This document shows, piece by piece, positions 45,846-53,886 of a stretch of 64,000 nt of DNA. A program made the translations under genes and the position numbers. The stretch is from Streptomyces sp. NBC_01216 (GTDB lineage: Bacteria; Actinomycetota; Actinomycetes; Streptomycetales; Streptomycetaceae): contig NZ_CP108677.1 of NCBI RefSeq assembly GCF_035994945.1, positions 5,022,001 through 5,086,000 on the forward strand, read 5' to 3'. The stretch's first letter is position 1, and each line of letters starts with the position of its first letter. Under the pieces are notes generated by a model, which saw only the letters and a list, made by a program, of their open reading frames with translations, made no database searches and was not told the origin of the DNA.

Positions 45846-46296
45846 CGTTGGGTGTCGGCCAGGGCGAAAGGCTGCCTCCGGCGGGTCCTCCTCGGAGGGG
45901 GTGGGGGCTGGTTGTTTGGGTGCGGGTGCGTTGTGGTGCGGGTGAAGGCGGGGTTCCCTCCTCGGCCGGACACCCGGGGGCGTACCAGGAACCCGGACAC
46001 GGCGTCCAGGCCGAGCCGCTGCGCGGTCGCTTCGCGAGCCAGGACACCGCGCCCGGAACCCTGGTACGGCGGAGCTGTCCGACCGAGGAGGGAACCCCGC
46101 CAAGGCCCGTTGTGGCCGGGCCCGGCCGGGCGGGTGCGGGTCGGGCGTGGTGAGAAAAGGCCAGGTCAGAGCGTATATTCGGGTTGACCCAACCCCCTAG
46201 AACGTGGTTTAATTAGTGATGTCGGAAGGGGAGGGCAACCCCCAGCCGGCGAACGGCGGGCCGACCGGCCGCCGACAACCTCTCTCACCAGGAGAA
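45846..46296. repeat. 451-bp direct repeat, copy 1
   Basis: Near-identical to 52370-52822 (by eye about 95%). It contains a 151-nt foldback, then a palindromic GGGTTGACCCAACCC over the -35, the TTTAAT promoter, the GGGCAAC hairpin and the CTCTCACCAG box. The open frame running through it differs between copies mainly at first and second codon positions, so it does not look protein-coding. Confidence 0.9.
45949..46099 (-). ncRNA. Candidate structured RNA/DNA foldback, copy 1
   Basis: Outer arms of 24 bp (one mismatch), an internal loop, a 9-bp stem CGTACCAGG/CCTGGTACG, then a further imperfect stem of about 18 bp. Several mismatches are A-C or C-A on the plus strand, which become U-G or G-U wobbles in an RNA read from the minus strand. 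That favours a leftward transcript, but a replication or transfer origin is also possible. Confidence 0.5.
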
Positions 46297-46301
46297 CGTA
46301 C
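46184..46301 (+). promoter_or_regulatory. Expression module 1: promoter, GGGCAAC hairpin, start box
   Basis: -35 TTGACC (46184), 18-bp spacer, -10 TTTAAT (46208-46213). Hairpin GGGG-AGGGCAA-CCCC at 46228-46242, a second GC-rich hairpin, box CTCTCACCAG at 46282-46291, 10 nt from the start codon. A leader frame beginning with ATG 5 nt after the -10 (28 codons) overlaps the cargo start as GTGA. Confidence 0.75.
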
Positions 46302-47042
46302 GTGAGCACTACGAAGGCCCCCGCGAAGCTCGATACCATCCGTGCTCTGCTCGCCAAGGCGGAGGACCCCCGTACGCCGGAGTCGGAGGCGGAGTTGGCC
46401 CGGAAGCGGGCGTTCGAGATGATGGCGAAGTACGGCGTCGAACAGGCGATGCTCAACGACGCCAACCCGGCCAGCGACGCCCCCACAGACCGGAAGATCG
46501 TTCTGGACAACCCGTGGGCGATGGAGCGGGTCCGCCTCATCAACCGCATCGCACTCGCCCTCGGCTGTGAGCTGATCCACCTTGGCCGAGACGGCAGCGG
46601 CCCGGCCCGCCGGGTGCACATCTTCGGGTACGCGAGCGACCTTCAGCGTGTCGAACTGCTCTACACCTCTCTTCTGCTCCAGATGAACAGCGGACTGGCC
46701 GCTCAGTCAGTCCCGCCGGGCCAGGGTGCGCGTGCCTGGCGTCGGTCCTGGCTCCTCGGCTTCATCAACCGGGTGGGTGACCGCATCGAGGAGGCCGAGC
46801 GCGGCGCACGCGAAGAAGCCAGGGGCGAGACCAGCGCCACCGGCCGCAGCGCGGCCCTCGTGCTTGCGGACCGCAAGGCCGTCGTCTCGCGCAGCTACCA
46901 GCAGGCATACCCGCGTGCACGGAAGGGCGGCACCACGACCATGACCGGCAACGGGTACGGGGCCGGATGGATCGCGGGAAGCCGCGCCGACATTGGCGGT
47001 AAGCGGATCGGCCGCACCACGGCCGGGTCCATAGCTGCGTAG
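46302..47042 (+). CDS. DUF2786-domain protein
   Basis: 246 residues. N-terminal DUF2786 pattern (KLDTIRALLAKAEDPRTPESEAELARKRAFEMMAKYGVEQAML). The middle IALALGCELIHLGRDGSGPARRVHIFGYASDLQRVELLYTSLLLQM resembles the second domain that often follows DUF2786. Such proteins are common in actinobacterial plasmids, ICEs and phages; biochemical role unknown. GTG start 46302 overlaps the stop of the 28-codon leader frame. First cargo gene of the rightward run. Confidence 0.85.
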   Translation: MSTTKAPAKLDTIRALLAKAEDPRTPESEAELARKRAFEMMAKYGVEQAMLNDANPASDAPTDRKIVLDNPWAMERVRLINRIALALGCELIHLGRDGSGPARRVHIFGYASDLQRVELLYTSLLLQMNSGLAAQSVPPGQGARAWRRSWLLGFINRVGDRIEEAERGAREEARGETSATGRSAALVLADRKAVVSRSYQQAYPRARKGGTTTMTGNGYGAGWIAGSRADIGGKRIGRTTAGSIAA

Positions 47043-47112
47043 CCCCGTCAGGGCCGGGGGCGGCCGTCCGCCGCCCCCGGCCGCCGAGCCCGCGACCGCC
47101 ACCCTAGGAGGC

Positions 47113-47583
47113 ATGACCGTGCCGACACGAAAGCCACCGGCCACCCCCGCCCGCATCCTCACCGCCGCCGCCGACCACATCGAACGCGTCGGTCTCTACC
47201 AGGGTGACCACCTCTGGCAGCCCGGCCGGATGGGCGACACCGCCCCGTGCACCGTGTTGCACGCGTGGGAGCGCGGCGTGCGCACCGTCCGGCCCCGCTG
47301 GTCCGTACGCGGTGAACCGTGGGACATCTTCCAACGCGCCCTGTTCGACTCCCTTGTAGTGCTCAGCGACCACGCGAACGGCCATCCCGTGTCCGGCGTC
47401 CGGTGGCGAAAGCTCAAGCTCACCGAGGACGCCTACCGGCGCACCCTGCTGTGGTGCTGGGGGGACGAGCCCGAGCGGACCACCGCCGAGGCCGCCGCGA
47501 TGATCCGCGCCGCCGCAGCGCTGCACCCGAGTGACGACGATCACAGCACCCCCGGTTGCCCCACCCTCAAGAACATGGTTTAA
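47113..47583 (+). CDS. DUF6197-like protein, paralogue 1
   Basis: 156 residues; core ARILTAAADHIERVGLYQGDHLWQ...FDSLVVLSDHANGHPVSGVRW resembles the DUF6197 family. Function unknown. AGGAGG precedes the ATG; no CTCTCACCAG box here, so it is probably read from module 1. Its last codons (LKNMV, stop) run through the next promoter: the stop TAA is part of the -10 TTTAAT of module 2. A paralogue lies at 57952. Confidence 0.75.
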   Translation: MTVPTRKPPATPARILTAAADHIERVGLYQGDHLWQPGRMGDTAPCTVLHAWERGVRTVRPRWSVRGEPWDIFQRALFDSLVVLSDHANGHPVSGVRWRKLKLTEDAYRRTLLWCWGDEPERTTAEAAAMIRAAAALHPSDDDHSTPGCPTLKNMV

Positions 47584-47676
47584 TTAATGGTGCCGGAAGG
47601 GGGAGGGCAACCCCCCGACCGACACCTTCACCGGGCCGAACGGCCCGAAGGACTCTCACCAGGAAGAGAAGGACCG
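47556..47676 (+). promoter_or_regulatory. Expression module 2
   Basis: -35 TTGCCC (47556), 17-bp spacer, -10 TTTAAT (47579-47584). Hairpin GGGGG-AGGGCAA-CCCCC (47599-47615), second hairpin GGGCCG-AA-CGGCCC, box CTCTCACCAG (47653-47662). The frame from GTG 47590 is open and in phase with the cargo gene. Confidence 0.75.
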
Positions 47677-49449
47677 ATGACGAACACCAAGACCCAGGCC
47701 GGCGTCCAGACTGCCCCTGCCCCGTGGCCGACCCTGACGGTCGCCGAGCTGGCCGCGCACCCCGGCAACGTCCGCGCCATCGAGGCCCCGGCCGATCTGC
47801 TGGCCGACGTGAAGGACAACAGCGTCGTGGAGCCGCTGTACGTCGTGCGCACCCACGGCGACGTGCCGCAGGTCATCGACGGGTTCCAGCGGCTGGCCGC
47901 CGCCGTCGCCGCAGGGCTGGAGACCGTTCCGGTCACCCCGCGCCCCGTGATCCGGATCGACGCGCTCACCCCGCACCCGAAGAACGTCCGCGAAGACCTG
48001 GACCTGAACGCGCCGTTCGTGGATTCGCTCCGCACCGAGGGGTGCCGCATCCCCGTCAAGATCCAGCGACTCGACGGCGGAGTCCTCCAGGTCAACGACG
48101 GAAACCGCCGCTACCACGCCGCGACGGACGCGGGTCTTACCCACCTGCCGTACGAGTGGGAGGACGACGACCGCGACGCGGCGGGCCAGTTCCTCGACAT
48201 GATCACGACCGCACAGCACCGCAAGGGCCTGAGCACTTCCGAGATGAACCAGGCGATGTTCAGCGCAGCCGAAGCGGGCGCGCAGGTGGGCCGCATCGCC
48301 AAGGCCGCAGGCGTGCGGCAGAAGGACGTCAAGACGCTGGTCAAGGTCCGGTCCGACGAGAAGCTGTCGGCCGCCGTCAGTGGCGCGAGCAGCTACGAGT
48401 GGACGTTCGAGCACCTGGCCGCGCTGTCGGAATTCGCGGACGACGCCGAAGCGCTCGCCGCGATCACCGGGGCCGCCGCCGACGACGACGCCGACGAGGG
48501 AGACGTTGACTGGGCCATCGCCGTTGAGCGGACCAAGCGCGACAAGCGGACCAAGGCCGAGGCCCACCGCGCCGAGCTGGAGGCGGCCGGGCAGAAGATC
48601 AGGGACGCCGAGGAGCTGTCCGAGCGCGCCATGCCCGTATGGCGGCTGCGCGGCATCAGCGCCGAGGAACACGCCGAGTGCAAGGGCCTGGTGTGGGTGT
48701 TCGACGAGCGGCGCGCAGACCGGTACGAGCCCTACTGCTCCGCTCCCGGCCTGTACGGGCACACCGTGCCCGAGGGCAGCAGCGGCACCGGCGGGACGAA
48801 GACCGCCGCCGAGGTCGAGGCCGAGCGCGCCGCCCGCGCAGCGGTCAAGAAGGGGAACATCGACTGGGACGCGGCCGAGGCCCTGCGTCGGAAGTGGATC
48901 GCCGACCTGATCAAGCGACGCAACCTTCCGAAGGCCAGCACCAACACCCTGATCGGCCACGTCAATAACGCTCTTCTGAATGGCAGTTGGGGAATCTGTG
49001 ACGACCTGAACAAGGAGGCAACGACCGAGATCCTGGCATCCTTCCTGGGGCTCAGCACCGAGCAGGCCAAGGACCGGGGCAGCTTCGCCGGGCACGTCGC
49101 CCAGGACCCGCGCCGGGCCCCGCAGCTTCAGTTCGCTGCCATCGCGGCCGTCCGGGAGAAGTGCGCGAACCGGTCCGCGTGGAGGACGGACAGCCAGCGC
49201 GCCCCGTGGACGCGGACGCCCACCGGCCGATGGTTCCAGGTGCTCGCGTCCCTCGGGTACCCGCTCACGCCCATTGAGCAGTCGGTCGTGGACGATGAGC
49301 CCTACGACCCGTCGAAGAAGAAGCCCCGCGCGATCACGTCCGGCAACGAGCCGAAGACCGAGCAGGAGCCGGGCACCGACGAGGAGGCGGGCGAGCCGGA
49401 GGCCGAGGAAGCCGACGACCCGGCCAGCGACGACGAAGCCGCCGCCTAA
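47677..49449 (+). CDS. ParB/Srx-domain protein with tandem N-terminal modules
   Basis: 590 residues. Two successive ParB-type segments: VAELAAHPGNVRAIEAPADLLADVKDNSVVEPLYVV...VIDGFQRLAAAV, then IDALTPHPKNVREDLDLNAPFVDSLRTEGCRIPVKIQ...VNDGNRRYHAATDAGL. A KorB/HTH-like region follows (QVGRIAKAAGVRQKDVKTLVKV), then a long charged C-terminal part ending EEADDPASDDEAAA. No ParA is nearby, so a regulatory or DNA-maintenance role is as likely as partition. ATG 47677 chosen at box spacing 14 nt. Confidence 0.8.
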   Translation: MTNTKTQAGVQTAPAPWPTLTVAELAAHPGNVRAIEAPADLLADVKDNSVVEPLYVVRTHGDVPQVIDGFQRLAAAVAAGLETVPVTPRPVIRIDALTPHPKNVREDLDLNAPFVDSLRTEGCRIPVKIQRLDGGVLQVNDGNRRYHAATDAGLTHLPYEWEDDDRDAAGQFLDMITTAQHRKGLSTSEMNQAMFSAAEAGAQVGRIAKAAGVRQKDVKTLVKVRSDEKLSAAVSGASSYEWTFEHLAALSEFADDAEALAAITGAAADDDADEGDVDWAIAVERTKRDKRTKAEAHRAELEAAGQKIRDAEELSERAMPVWRLRGISAEEHAECKGLVWVFDERRADRYEPYCSAPGLYGHTVPEGSSGTGGTKTAAEVEAERAARAAVKKGNIDWDAAEALRRKWIADLIKRRNLPKASTNTLIGHVNNALLNGSWGICDDLNKEATTEILASFLGLSTEQAKDRGSFAGHVAQDPRRAPQLQFAAIAAVREKCANRSAWRTDSQRAPWTRTPTGRWFQVLASLGYPLTPIEQSVVDDEPYDPSKKKPRAITSGNEPKTEQEPGTDEEAGEPEAEEADDPASDDEAAA

Positions 49450-49516
49450 CCACCTCAGCCGCCCGACGCCGGGGGCGGGAAACCCTCCTGCCCCCGGCCA
49501 CCCCAGGAGCCCCACG

Positions 49517-49939
49517 GTGACCCGTACAGCTCTGTTCGAGACCCACGCCGACGACCACGGTTGCGGATGCGTCCCCGCCCCCGCCGAGCCCGACCCCGGC
49601 ACCACCACCGACATCATGCAGGCCCGCGCCATCGCGTCCGGTCTCGCAGAGTTCGGCATCGGGCCCGCCCGCTGGTCCGCCGCCTACGACCACGAGGCCG
49701 CCGCCGTCGTCCTGCGCGTGGACACCCCGCGCGGACTGTACGCGCTCGCCATCCCGGCCCCCGGCCAGCCGTTCCCCGTCCGCCACCGTGGCGAGCGCAT
49801 CGGGGCGCTGGACTGCCGCCGTACGTACGGCACCGCCGACAGTTACACCGCCGCCCTGTTCGCCGCGTTCCTGCGCGACCGCGCTGCACTCGACATCCCC
49901 GGGCGGGATGCTTGCCCCACACCCCAAAACATGGTTTAA
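49517..49939 (+). CDS. Hypothetical element protein
   Basis: 140 residues, soluble; TTDIMQARAIASGLAEFGIGPARWSAAYDHEAAAVVLRVDTPRGLYALAIPAPGQPFPVRHRGERIGALDCRRTYGTADSYTAALFAAFLRDRAAL. No family recognised. GTG at 49517 with AGGAG upstream (CCCCAGGAG, a weak echo of the start box). As with paralogue 1 at 47113, its C terminus (PQNMV) overlaps the next promoter and its stop lies within the -10. Confidence 0.65.
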   Translation: MTRTALFETHADDHGCGCVPAPAEPDPGTTTDIMQARAIASGLAEFGIGPARWSAAYDHEAAAVVLRVDTPRGLYALAIPAPGQPFPVRHRGERIGALDCRRTYGTADSYTAALFAAFLRDRAALDIPGRDACPTPQNMV

Positions 49940-50074
49940 TTAATGGTGCCGGAGGGGGAGGGCAACCCCTCTCCGAGACCACGGGCCGCCAGCCGGCCCG
50001 ACCCCGGCCGTACGCGGAGGGCAACCCGCCCGGCCGGGCCCGCGATTCCTCTCTCACCAGCAGGAGCACCCACG
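49912..50074 (+). promoter_or_regulatory. Expression module 3 (two loop-motif hairpins)
   Basis: -35 TTGCCC (49912), 17-bp spacer, -10 TTTAAT (49935-49940). Hairpin GGGG-AGGGCAA-CCCC (49955-49969) and a second one with the same loop but another stem, GCGG-AGGGCAAC-CCGC (50014-50029). Box CTCTCACCAG (50051-50060). The frame from GTG 49946 is in phase with the cargo gene. Confidence 0.75.
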
Positions 50075-51292
50075 ATGACCAGCGCAGCCATGCGGTTTTC
50101 CATCCCCGCGACCGCCCAGTTCCGCGTCCGTCAGCTTGTCGAGGCCACCAACGCCCGCGCTGCCGTCCACCACCTCAGCGCGTACGCGCTCGACATTTCC
50201 GAGCCGTTCCTTGCCGACTACCACGACATCGACGGCCGCCTGATCGGCAAGCGCCCCACCGTCACCGTGACGATCTCCGGTGACATCCCCCGTCACCACG
50301 GCTGGACCGTCATCGCCCGCCTGGACCACGACGAAGAGGGCGAGACGATCACCAGCCTGTTCCCCGGTCTGCCCGAGCAGGACGCCGAGGCCGCGCGCCA
50401 GTACCGCGCCATCCAGAACTTCTGCCACGGGTGCGCCGTCGCCCGCCACCGCACCGCCACCTATCTCGCCCGCCACGAGAACGGCGAGATGCGGCAGTTG
50501 GGCACGACGTGCGTCGAGCCGTACACCGGTCTGCCCATCAAGGGCCTTGAGGCCCTGTGGCGGTTCGGCACGCTGAAGGACTCCGACTGGGACGGCGAGG
50601 GGGGTGGCGTCCCGGCCGATCTCCGTGTCCCGGTGATCGAGGTCCTGCGGGTGACCGCCGCCATCGTGAAGACGGAGGGCCGGTTCTACAGCCGGTCCGA
50701 GCAGTGGAAGAACACCCCGCCGACCGCCGACGGCGTCGAAGCGTACTTCTTCGACCGCAAGGCCCCGATGGACTGGCGGGCCGCCATCGACGCCGACCCC
50801 GACGCGCCGACCACCGCCGCCGCCGTCCAGGCATGGGCCGTCCAGGGATACGGCAGCCTCTCCGACTACCGCCACAAGGTCGGCCAGTTGGCGAAGGGCG
50901 AGACCGTCGACCCGCGCCATCTGCCGACGCTCGTGTCCGCCATCGCGGGTTGGTACCGCGACCAGGAGAAGGAGACCAGCGAGCGGGCCGCGCAGAACAG
51001 CAAGCCGCAGGGCAGTGTGGGCGAGCGCATCACCACCACCGCCACCGTCACCACCGTGATCGAGCTGGAGGGCCGGACGTACGGCTACCAGACCCAGCGC
51101 CGCCGACTGGTGAAGTTCCAGGACCCGAGCGGGAACGTGTTCGTCTGGTTCAGCTCCGCCGCCGACGTGCCCGACCAGGGCGACGAGGTCGAGCTGACCG
51201 GCACGGTCAAGGACCACAGCATCTACGGCGAGACCGCACAGACCGTGCTCACTCGGTGCCGCGTCGCCGCGCGCGAACCGGTCGCCGCGTAG
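50075..51292 (+). CDS. Element protein with Cys/His cluster and C-terminal beta domain
   Basis: 405 residues, family not recognised. Around 110-150 it has FCHGCAVARHRTATYLARHENGEMRQLGTTC, a likely zinc site. The C-terminal 95 residues (TATVTTVIELEGRTYGYQTQRRRLVKFQDPSGNVFVWFSSAADVPDQGDEVELTGTVKDHSIYGETAQTVLTRCRV) read like an OB fold, suggesting nucleic-acid binding. ATG at 50075, 14 nt after the box. Confidence 0.7.
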   Translation: MTSAAMRFSIPATAQFRVRQLVEATNARAAVHHLSAYALDISEPFLADYHDIDGRLIGKRPTVTVTISGDIPRHHGWTVIARLDHDEEGETITSLFPGLPEQDAEAARQYRAIQNFCHGCAVARHRTATYLARHENGEMRQLGTTCVEPYTGLPIKGLEALWRFGTLKDSDWDGEGGGVPADLRVPVIEVLRVTAAIVKTEGRFYSRSEQWKNTPPTADGVEAYFFDRKAPMDWRAAIDADPDAPTTAAAVQAWAVQGYGSLSDYRHKVGQLAKGETVDPRHLPTLVSAIAGWYRDQEKETSERAAQNSKPQGSVGERITTTATVTTVIELEGRTYGYQTQRRRLVKFQDPSGNVFVWFSSAADVPDQGDEVELTGTVKDHSIYGETAQTVLTRCRVAAREPVAA

Positions 51293-51836
51293 CAGCAGCC
51301 CCGGCCGGGCGGGAGCCGCCACCCGGACGGACCCCGGCCGCCGGGCCGTGGGGTGGACGGCGTCGAGCCGCCCACCCCACGCTCCGCCCACCACCGTCCG
51401 GACCCCGCCCGCGTCGGCGGCCGGCGCCAGTCACCGGCCCCCGCAGAAAGGGCGTCCCTCTGGGACGGCTCAGCCTGGCCCGGCTCGCAGCCGGCCGGAA
51501 CGTCCGGGCCGCGGGCGGCCCTCCCGCCCCGTCCGGACGCCGGGCCAAAACGGGCGTGCCCTCCGGGCACGACGGCACTGTCCGTCGCGCTCCGCGCGAC
51601 CACGGGCGGCACCTCCCCGGCGGAGGAACGGTCCGCCGCCGACTGCACCACCGAGACGCCGAGAAACCCCCATGCCTGAGAGCGCGTCCGCCGTGCAACG
51701 TCAGGCCGCCGCAGTCAGCGAGGGCATGACCACCGTGTGCCGCAGCCGATCCGGCGCCGCGACCGCCGCACGGCGAGCGCAGGATGGCTTGACGTTGTGC
51801 CCGTGGGAGGAGCGTGCCGCCCGGGGGCGACGCCCG
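51293..51836. other. GC-rich stretch without a convincing gene
   Basis: 544 bp with several short hairpins (for example GTGCCCTCCGGGCAC near 51558). An ATG at 51672 opens a 98-codon frame, but its codon use and composition do not look like a gene and it runs under a better minus-strand gene. I leave it unannotated. Confidence 0.4.
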
Positions 51837-51995
51837 TCACTCGTTCCGCCACTCGTCGCGCAGCCGGCGTATCGCGGTGATAGCTCGTACTGCTTTCTCG
51901 GCAAGCGACGGCACCTGATCGAGAACGTAGCCGAGCACGAGAACGCACCCACCGAGCACTGCCACTGAAGCTGTTGCCCATCCGACCGTTTCCAT
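51837..51995 (-). CDS. Small single-pass membrane protein 2
   Basis: 52 residues: METVGWATASVAVLGGCVLVLGYVLDQV is one hydrophobic helix, then an amphipathic basic tail SLAEKAVRAITAIRRLRDEWRNE. GGAAGG lies 11 nt before the ATG. Size and layout resemble the protein at 44484. Leftward, isolated among rightward genes. Confidence 0.5.
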   Translation of the reverse strand: METVGWATASVAVLGGCVLVLGYVLDQVPSLAEKAVRAITAIRRLRDEWRNE

Positions 51996-52369
51996 GCGTC
52001 CGACGTACCTTCCGTGAAGGTGGTCGGTTCGGTGGCATGGCTGCTCGAACCGACCACTGTTGCTCCCAGTGATCAGGTCGAGAACCAGGCACCGCACGCC
52101 GTACTCGGGTATGGACTTGTATCGGAGCGGCAGCTCCGTTCTCCCCGGATGCCCGAAGGCGAGGAAGGCGACCGGGTTTGTGCAGTGCGGTGACTTCACC
52201 CGATAGCCAGGAGCCTAGGTTCCATCGCCCGACGACGCCGAAGAGCGAGAATCACTCGCGCCGTTACTAATTCGTGACAGTCGGCAGGCTGGGCGGCGTT
52301 GCGTGGCGTGCACCACGAGCAATCTATTTTCAGACCGGCCCCGAGTCTGGAACCCCGTCGATCGAGGGG
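51996..52369. other. AT-richer spacer before repeat copy 2
   Basis: 374 bp, less GC-rich than its surroundings (for example CGTTACTAATTCGTGACAG at 52260 and CAATCTATTTTCAG at 52320). Nothing gene-like. It may hold promoters for the leftward small gene. Confidence 0.35.
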
Positions 52370-52822
52370 CGTTGGGTGCCGGCCAGGGCGAAGGGCTGCC
52401 TCCGGCGGGTCCTCCTCGGAGGGGGTGGGGGCGGGTTGTGCGGGTGCGGGTGCGTTGTGGTGCGGGTGAAGGCGGGGTTCCCTCCTCGGCCGGACACCCG
52501 GGGGGGGCGTACCAGGAACCCGGACACGGCGTCCAGGCCGAGCCGCTGCGCGGTCGCTACGCGAGCCAGGACACCGCGCCCGGAACCCTGGTACGGCGGA
52601 GCTGTCCGACCGAGGAGGGAACCCCGCCCAGGCCCGTTGTGGCCGGGCCCGGCCGAGCGGGTGCGGGTCGGGCGTGGTGAGAAAAGGCCAGGTCAGGGCC
52701 GGTGTCCGGGTTGACCCAACCCCTAGAACGTGGTTTAATTAGTGATGCCGGAAGGGGAGGGCAACCCCCAGCCGGCGAACGGCGGGCCGACCGGCCGCCG
52801 ACAACCTCTCTCACCAGGAGAA
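52370..52822. repeat. 453-bp direct repeat, copy 2
   Basis: Second copy of the block at 45846-46296. Differences are scattered substitutions, a 3-nt longer G run and one fewer C in the promoter spacer. It again ends in a complete expression module, here leading into an unrelated gene. Confidence 0.9.
52473..52626 (-). ncRNA. Candidate structured RNA/DNA foldback, copy 2
   Basis: Same architecture as 45949-46099, 154 nt. The arms are retained while part of the internal loop changed (G run of 8 instead of 5), consistent with selection on pairing. Confidence 0.5.
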
Positions 52823-52827
52823 GGACG
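52711..52827 (+). promoter_or_regulatory. Expression module 4 (within repeat copy 2)
   Basis: -35 TTGACC (52711), 17-bp spacer, -10 TTTAAT (52734-52739). Hairpin GGGG-AGGGCAA-CCCC (52754-52768), box CTCTCACCAG (52808-52817). A 28-codon leader frame from ATG 52745 ends in TGA overlapping the cargo ATG (ATGA). Confidence 0.75.
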
Positions 52828-53460
52828 ATGAACACGCCTCTCACCGTCGCGGAACTGTCCCACCCGATCGCCCTCGAACTTGGCGGAAACTGGCGACCGC
52901 AGCCCGCCCGCCACGGCGTCCAGGAGTTGGACCACGCCGCCACCTTCGCCCACCTGGACGGTCGACAGCTCCACCTCTCCGAGCGGTTCGACGACCCCGG
53001 CCACCTGCACATCCGAGGCGCATTCCCCGCCACCGACTACCCGTTCCGCAGGGGCGAGCGCGACACTGTCCGAGTCGCCATGAACGAGGACCCGGCGGAC
53101 ATCGCGGCCCGGATCGCCGCCGACCTCATCCCCGCGCACCGCGACGTTCACGAGCGGGTGAAGGAGCATAACCGCGCACAGGCCGAAATGCGCCGAGACG
53201 TCGAGAAGGCCGCACGTGATCTCTCCGAGCGACTTCCCGGAGCGCGAACCCGCATTGATGGCACAACCGCTTTCGTTTACATGAATCTTGAGCCGGGCGA
53301 AGTCCGTATTGGACTCGACGGCGACACGGTGAGTCTCGTACTCAACGACGCGCCCCGGATCATCGCCGACGCCGTCGTATTCGCAGTGAGCCGATTCCTT
53401 CCCCATGTGCAGACCCCCGAGGGGGAGCGCGGCGAATACGTCGACGGATACGCCCTCTAA
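52828..53460 (+). CDS. Hypothetical element protein
   Basis: 210 residues, no family recognised. N-terminal half LTVAELSHPIALELGGNWRPQP...FAHLDGRQLHLSERFDDPGHLHIRGAFPATDYPF; a central Arg/Glu helix (HERVKEHNRAQAEMRRDVEKAARDLSERL). Soluble. ATG at 52828 follows the start box and AGGAGAAGG, with ATGA overlap to the leader frame. Confidence 0.65.
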   Translation: MNTPLTVAELSHPIALELGGNWRPQPARHGVQELDHAATFAHLDGRQLHLSERFDDPGHLHIRGAFPATDYPFRRGERDTVRVAMNEDPADIAARIAADLIPAHRDVHERVKEHNRAQAEMRRDVEKAARDLSERLPGARTRIDGTTAFVYMNLEPGEVRIGLDGDTVSLVLNDAPRIIADAVVFAVSRFLPHVQTPEGERGEYVDGYAL

Positions 53461-53523
53461 TTCTTCGTGCGTCACGGCGGCGCGCTGTCCCTGCGCGCCG
53501 CCCCCTCCAGAAAGGCCCCCAGG

Positions 53524-53883
53524 ATGAGCGCAGACGTGTTCACTATCGAGCCGCAATGGCTTGTGCAGGCCCCGCATCTTCGGTGCACCCTCAAGCGCGC
53601 CCTTGCCCTCCAGGCCACACGTAACGTGTGGTCCGGTACCGAGCACATCAACAACGCCGTGGCGATGGCCTATGGCGATCAACTCCCGGATTCAGGCCGA
53701 TGGGAACTGACCCGCTCACAACTCCGCACGCTCAAAATCGCCATTGAATGGCGCAGGGCCACGCGCGCGGCCAGCGACAAGGAGACCGCCCCCGATATCC
53801 TCGACCGCTGGACGCGAATAGAGGACGAGGTCATAGCCGCATATCGCGCCGTGAGCAACGAAGCAGGCTTGTACTGGATTTAG
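53524..53883 (+). CDS. Hypothetical element protein
   Basis: 119 residues, no family recognised: FTIEPQWLVQAPHLRCTLKRALALQATRNVWSGTEHINNAVAMAYGDQLPDSGRWELTRSQLRTLKIAIEWRRATR. Compact, soluble, Trp-rich. ATG 53524 follows CCAGAAAGGCCCCCAGG, partly like the start box. Probably in one unit with the gene before it. Ends just before module 5. Confidence 0.65.
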   Translation: MSADVFTIEPQWLVQAPHLRCTLKRALALQATRNVWSGTEHINNAVAMAYGDQLPDSGRWELTRSQLRTLKIAIEWRRATRAASDKETAPDILDRWTRIEDEVIAAYRAVSNEAGLYWI

Positions 53884-53886
53884 GGG

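Noticed and set aside
45852..46187. A 111-codon frame through repeat copy 1, with an equivalent in copy 2
   Set aside because: The frame survives a 3-nt indel, but substitutions between copies fall mainly on first and second codon positions and the product is low-complexity. The foldback explains the conservation better.
47587..47676. Conserved N-terminal peptide MVPEGGGQPP as a protein domain of the cargo proteins
   Set aside because: The upstream ATG would lie before the expected transcription start, and G-run differences change the frame while the nucleotide hairpin is kept. Fusion remains a hypothesis only.
51672..51968. A 98-codon plus-strand frame starting at an ATG
   Set aside because: No ribosome site, mixed composition, and overlap with a more gene-like minus-strand small membrane protein.
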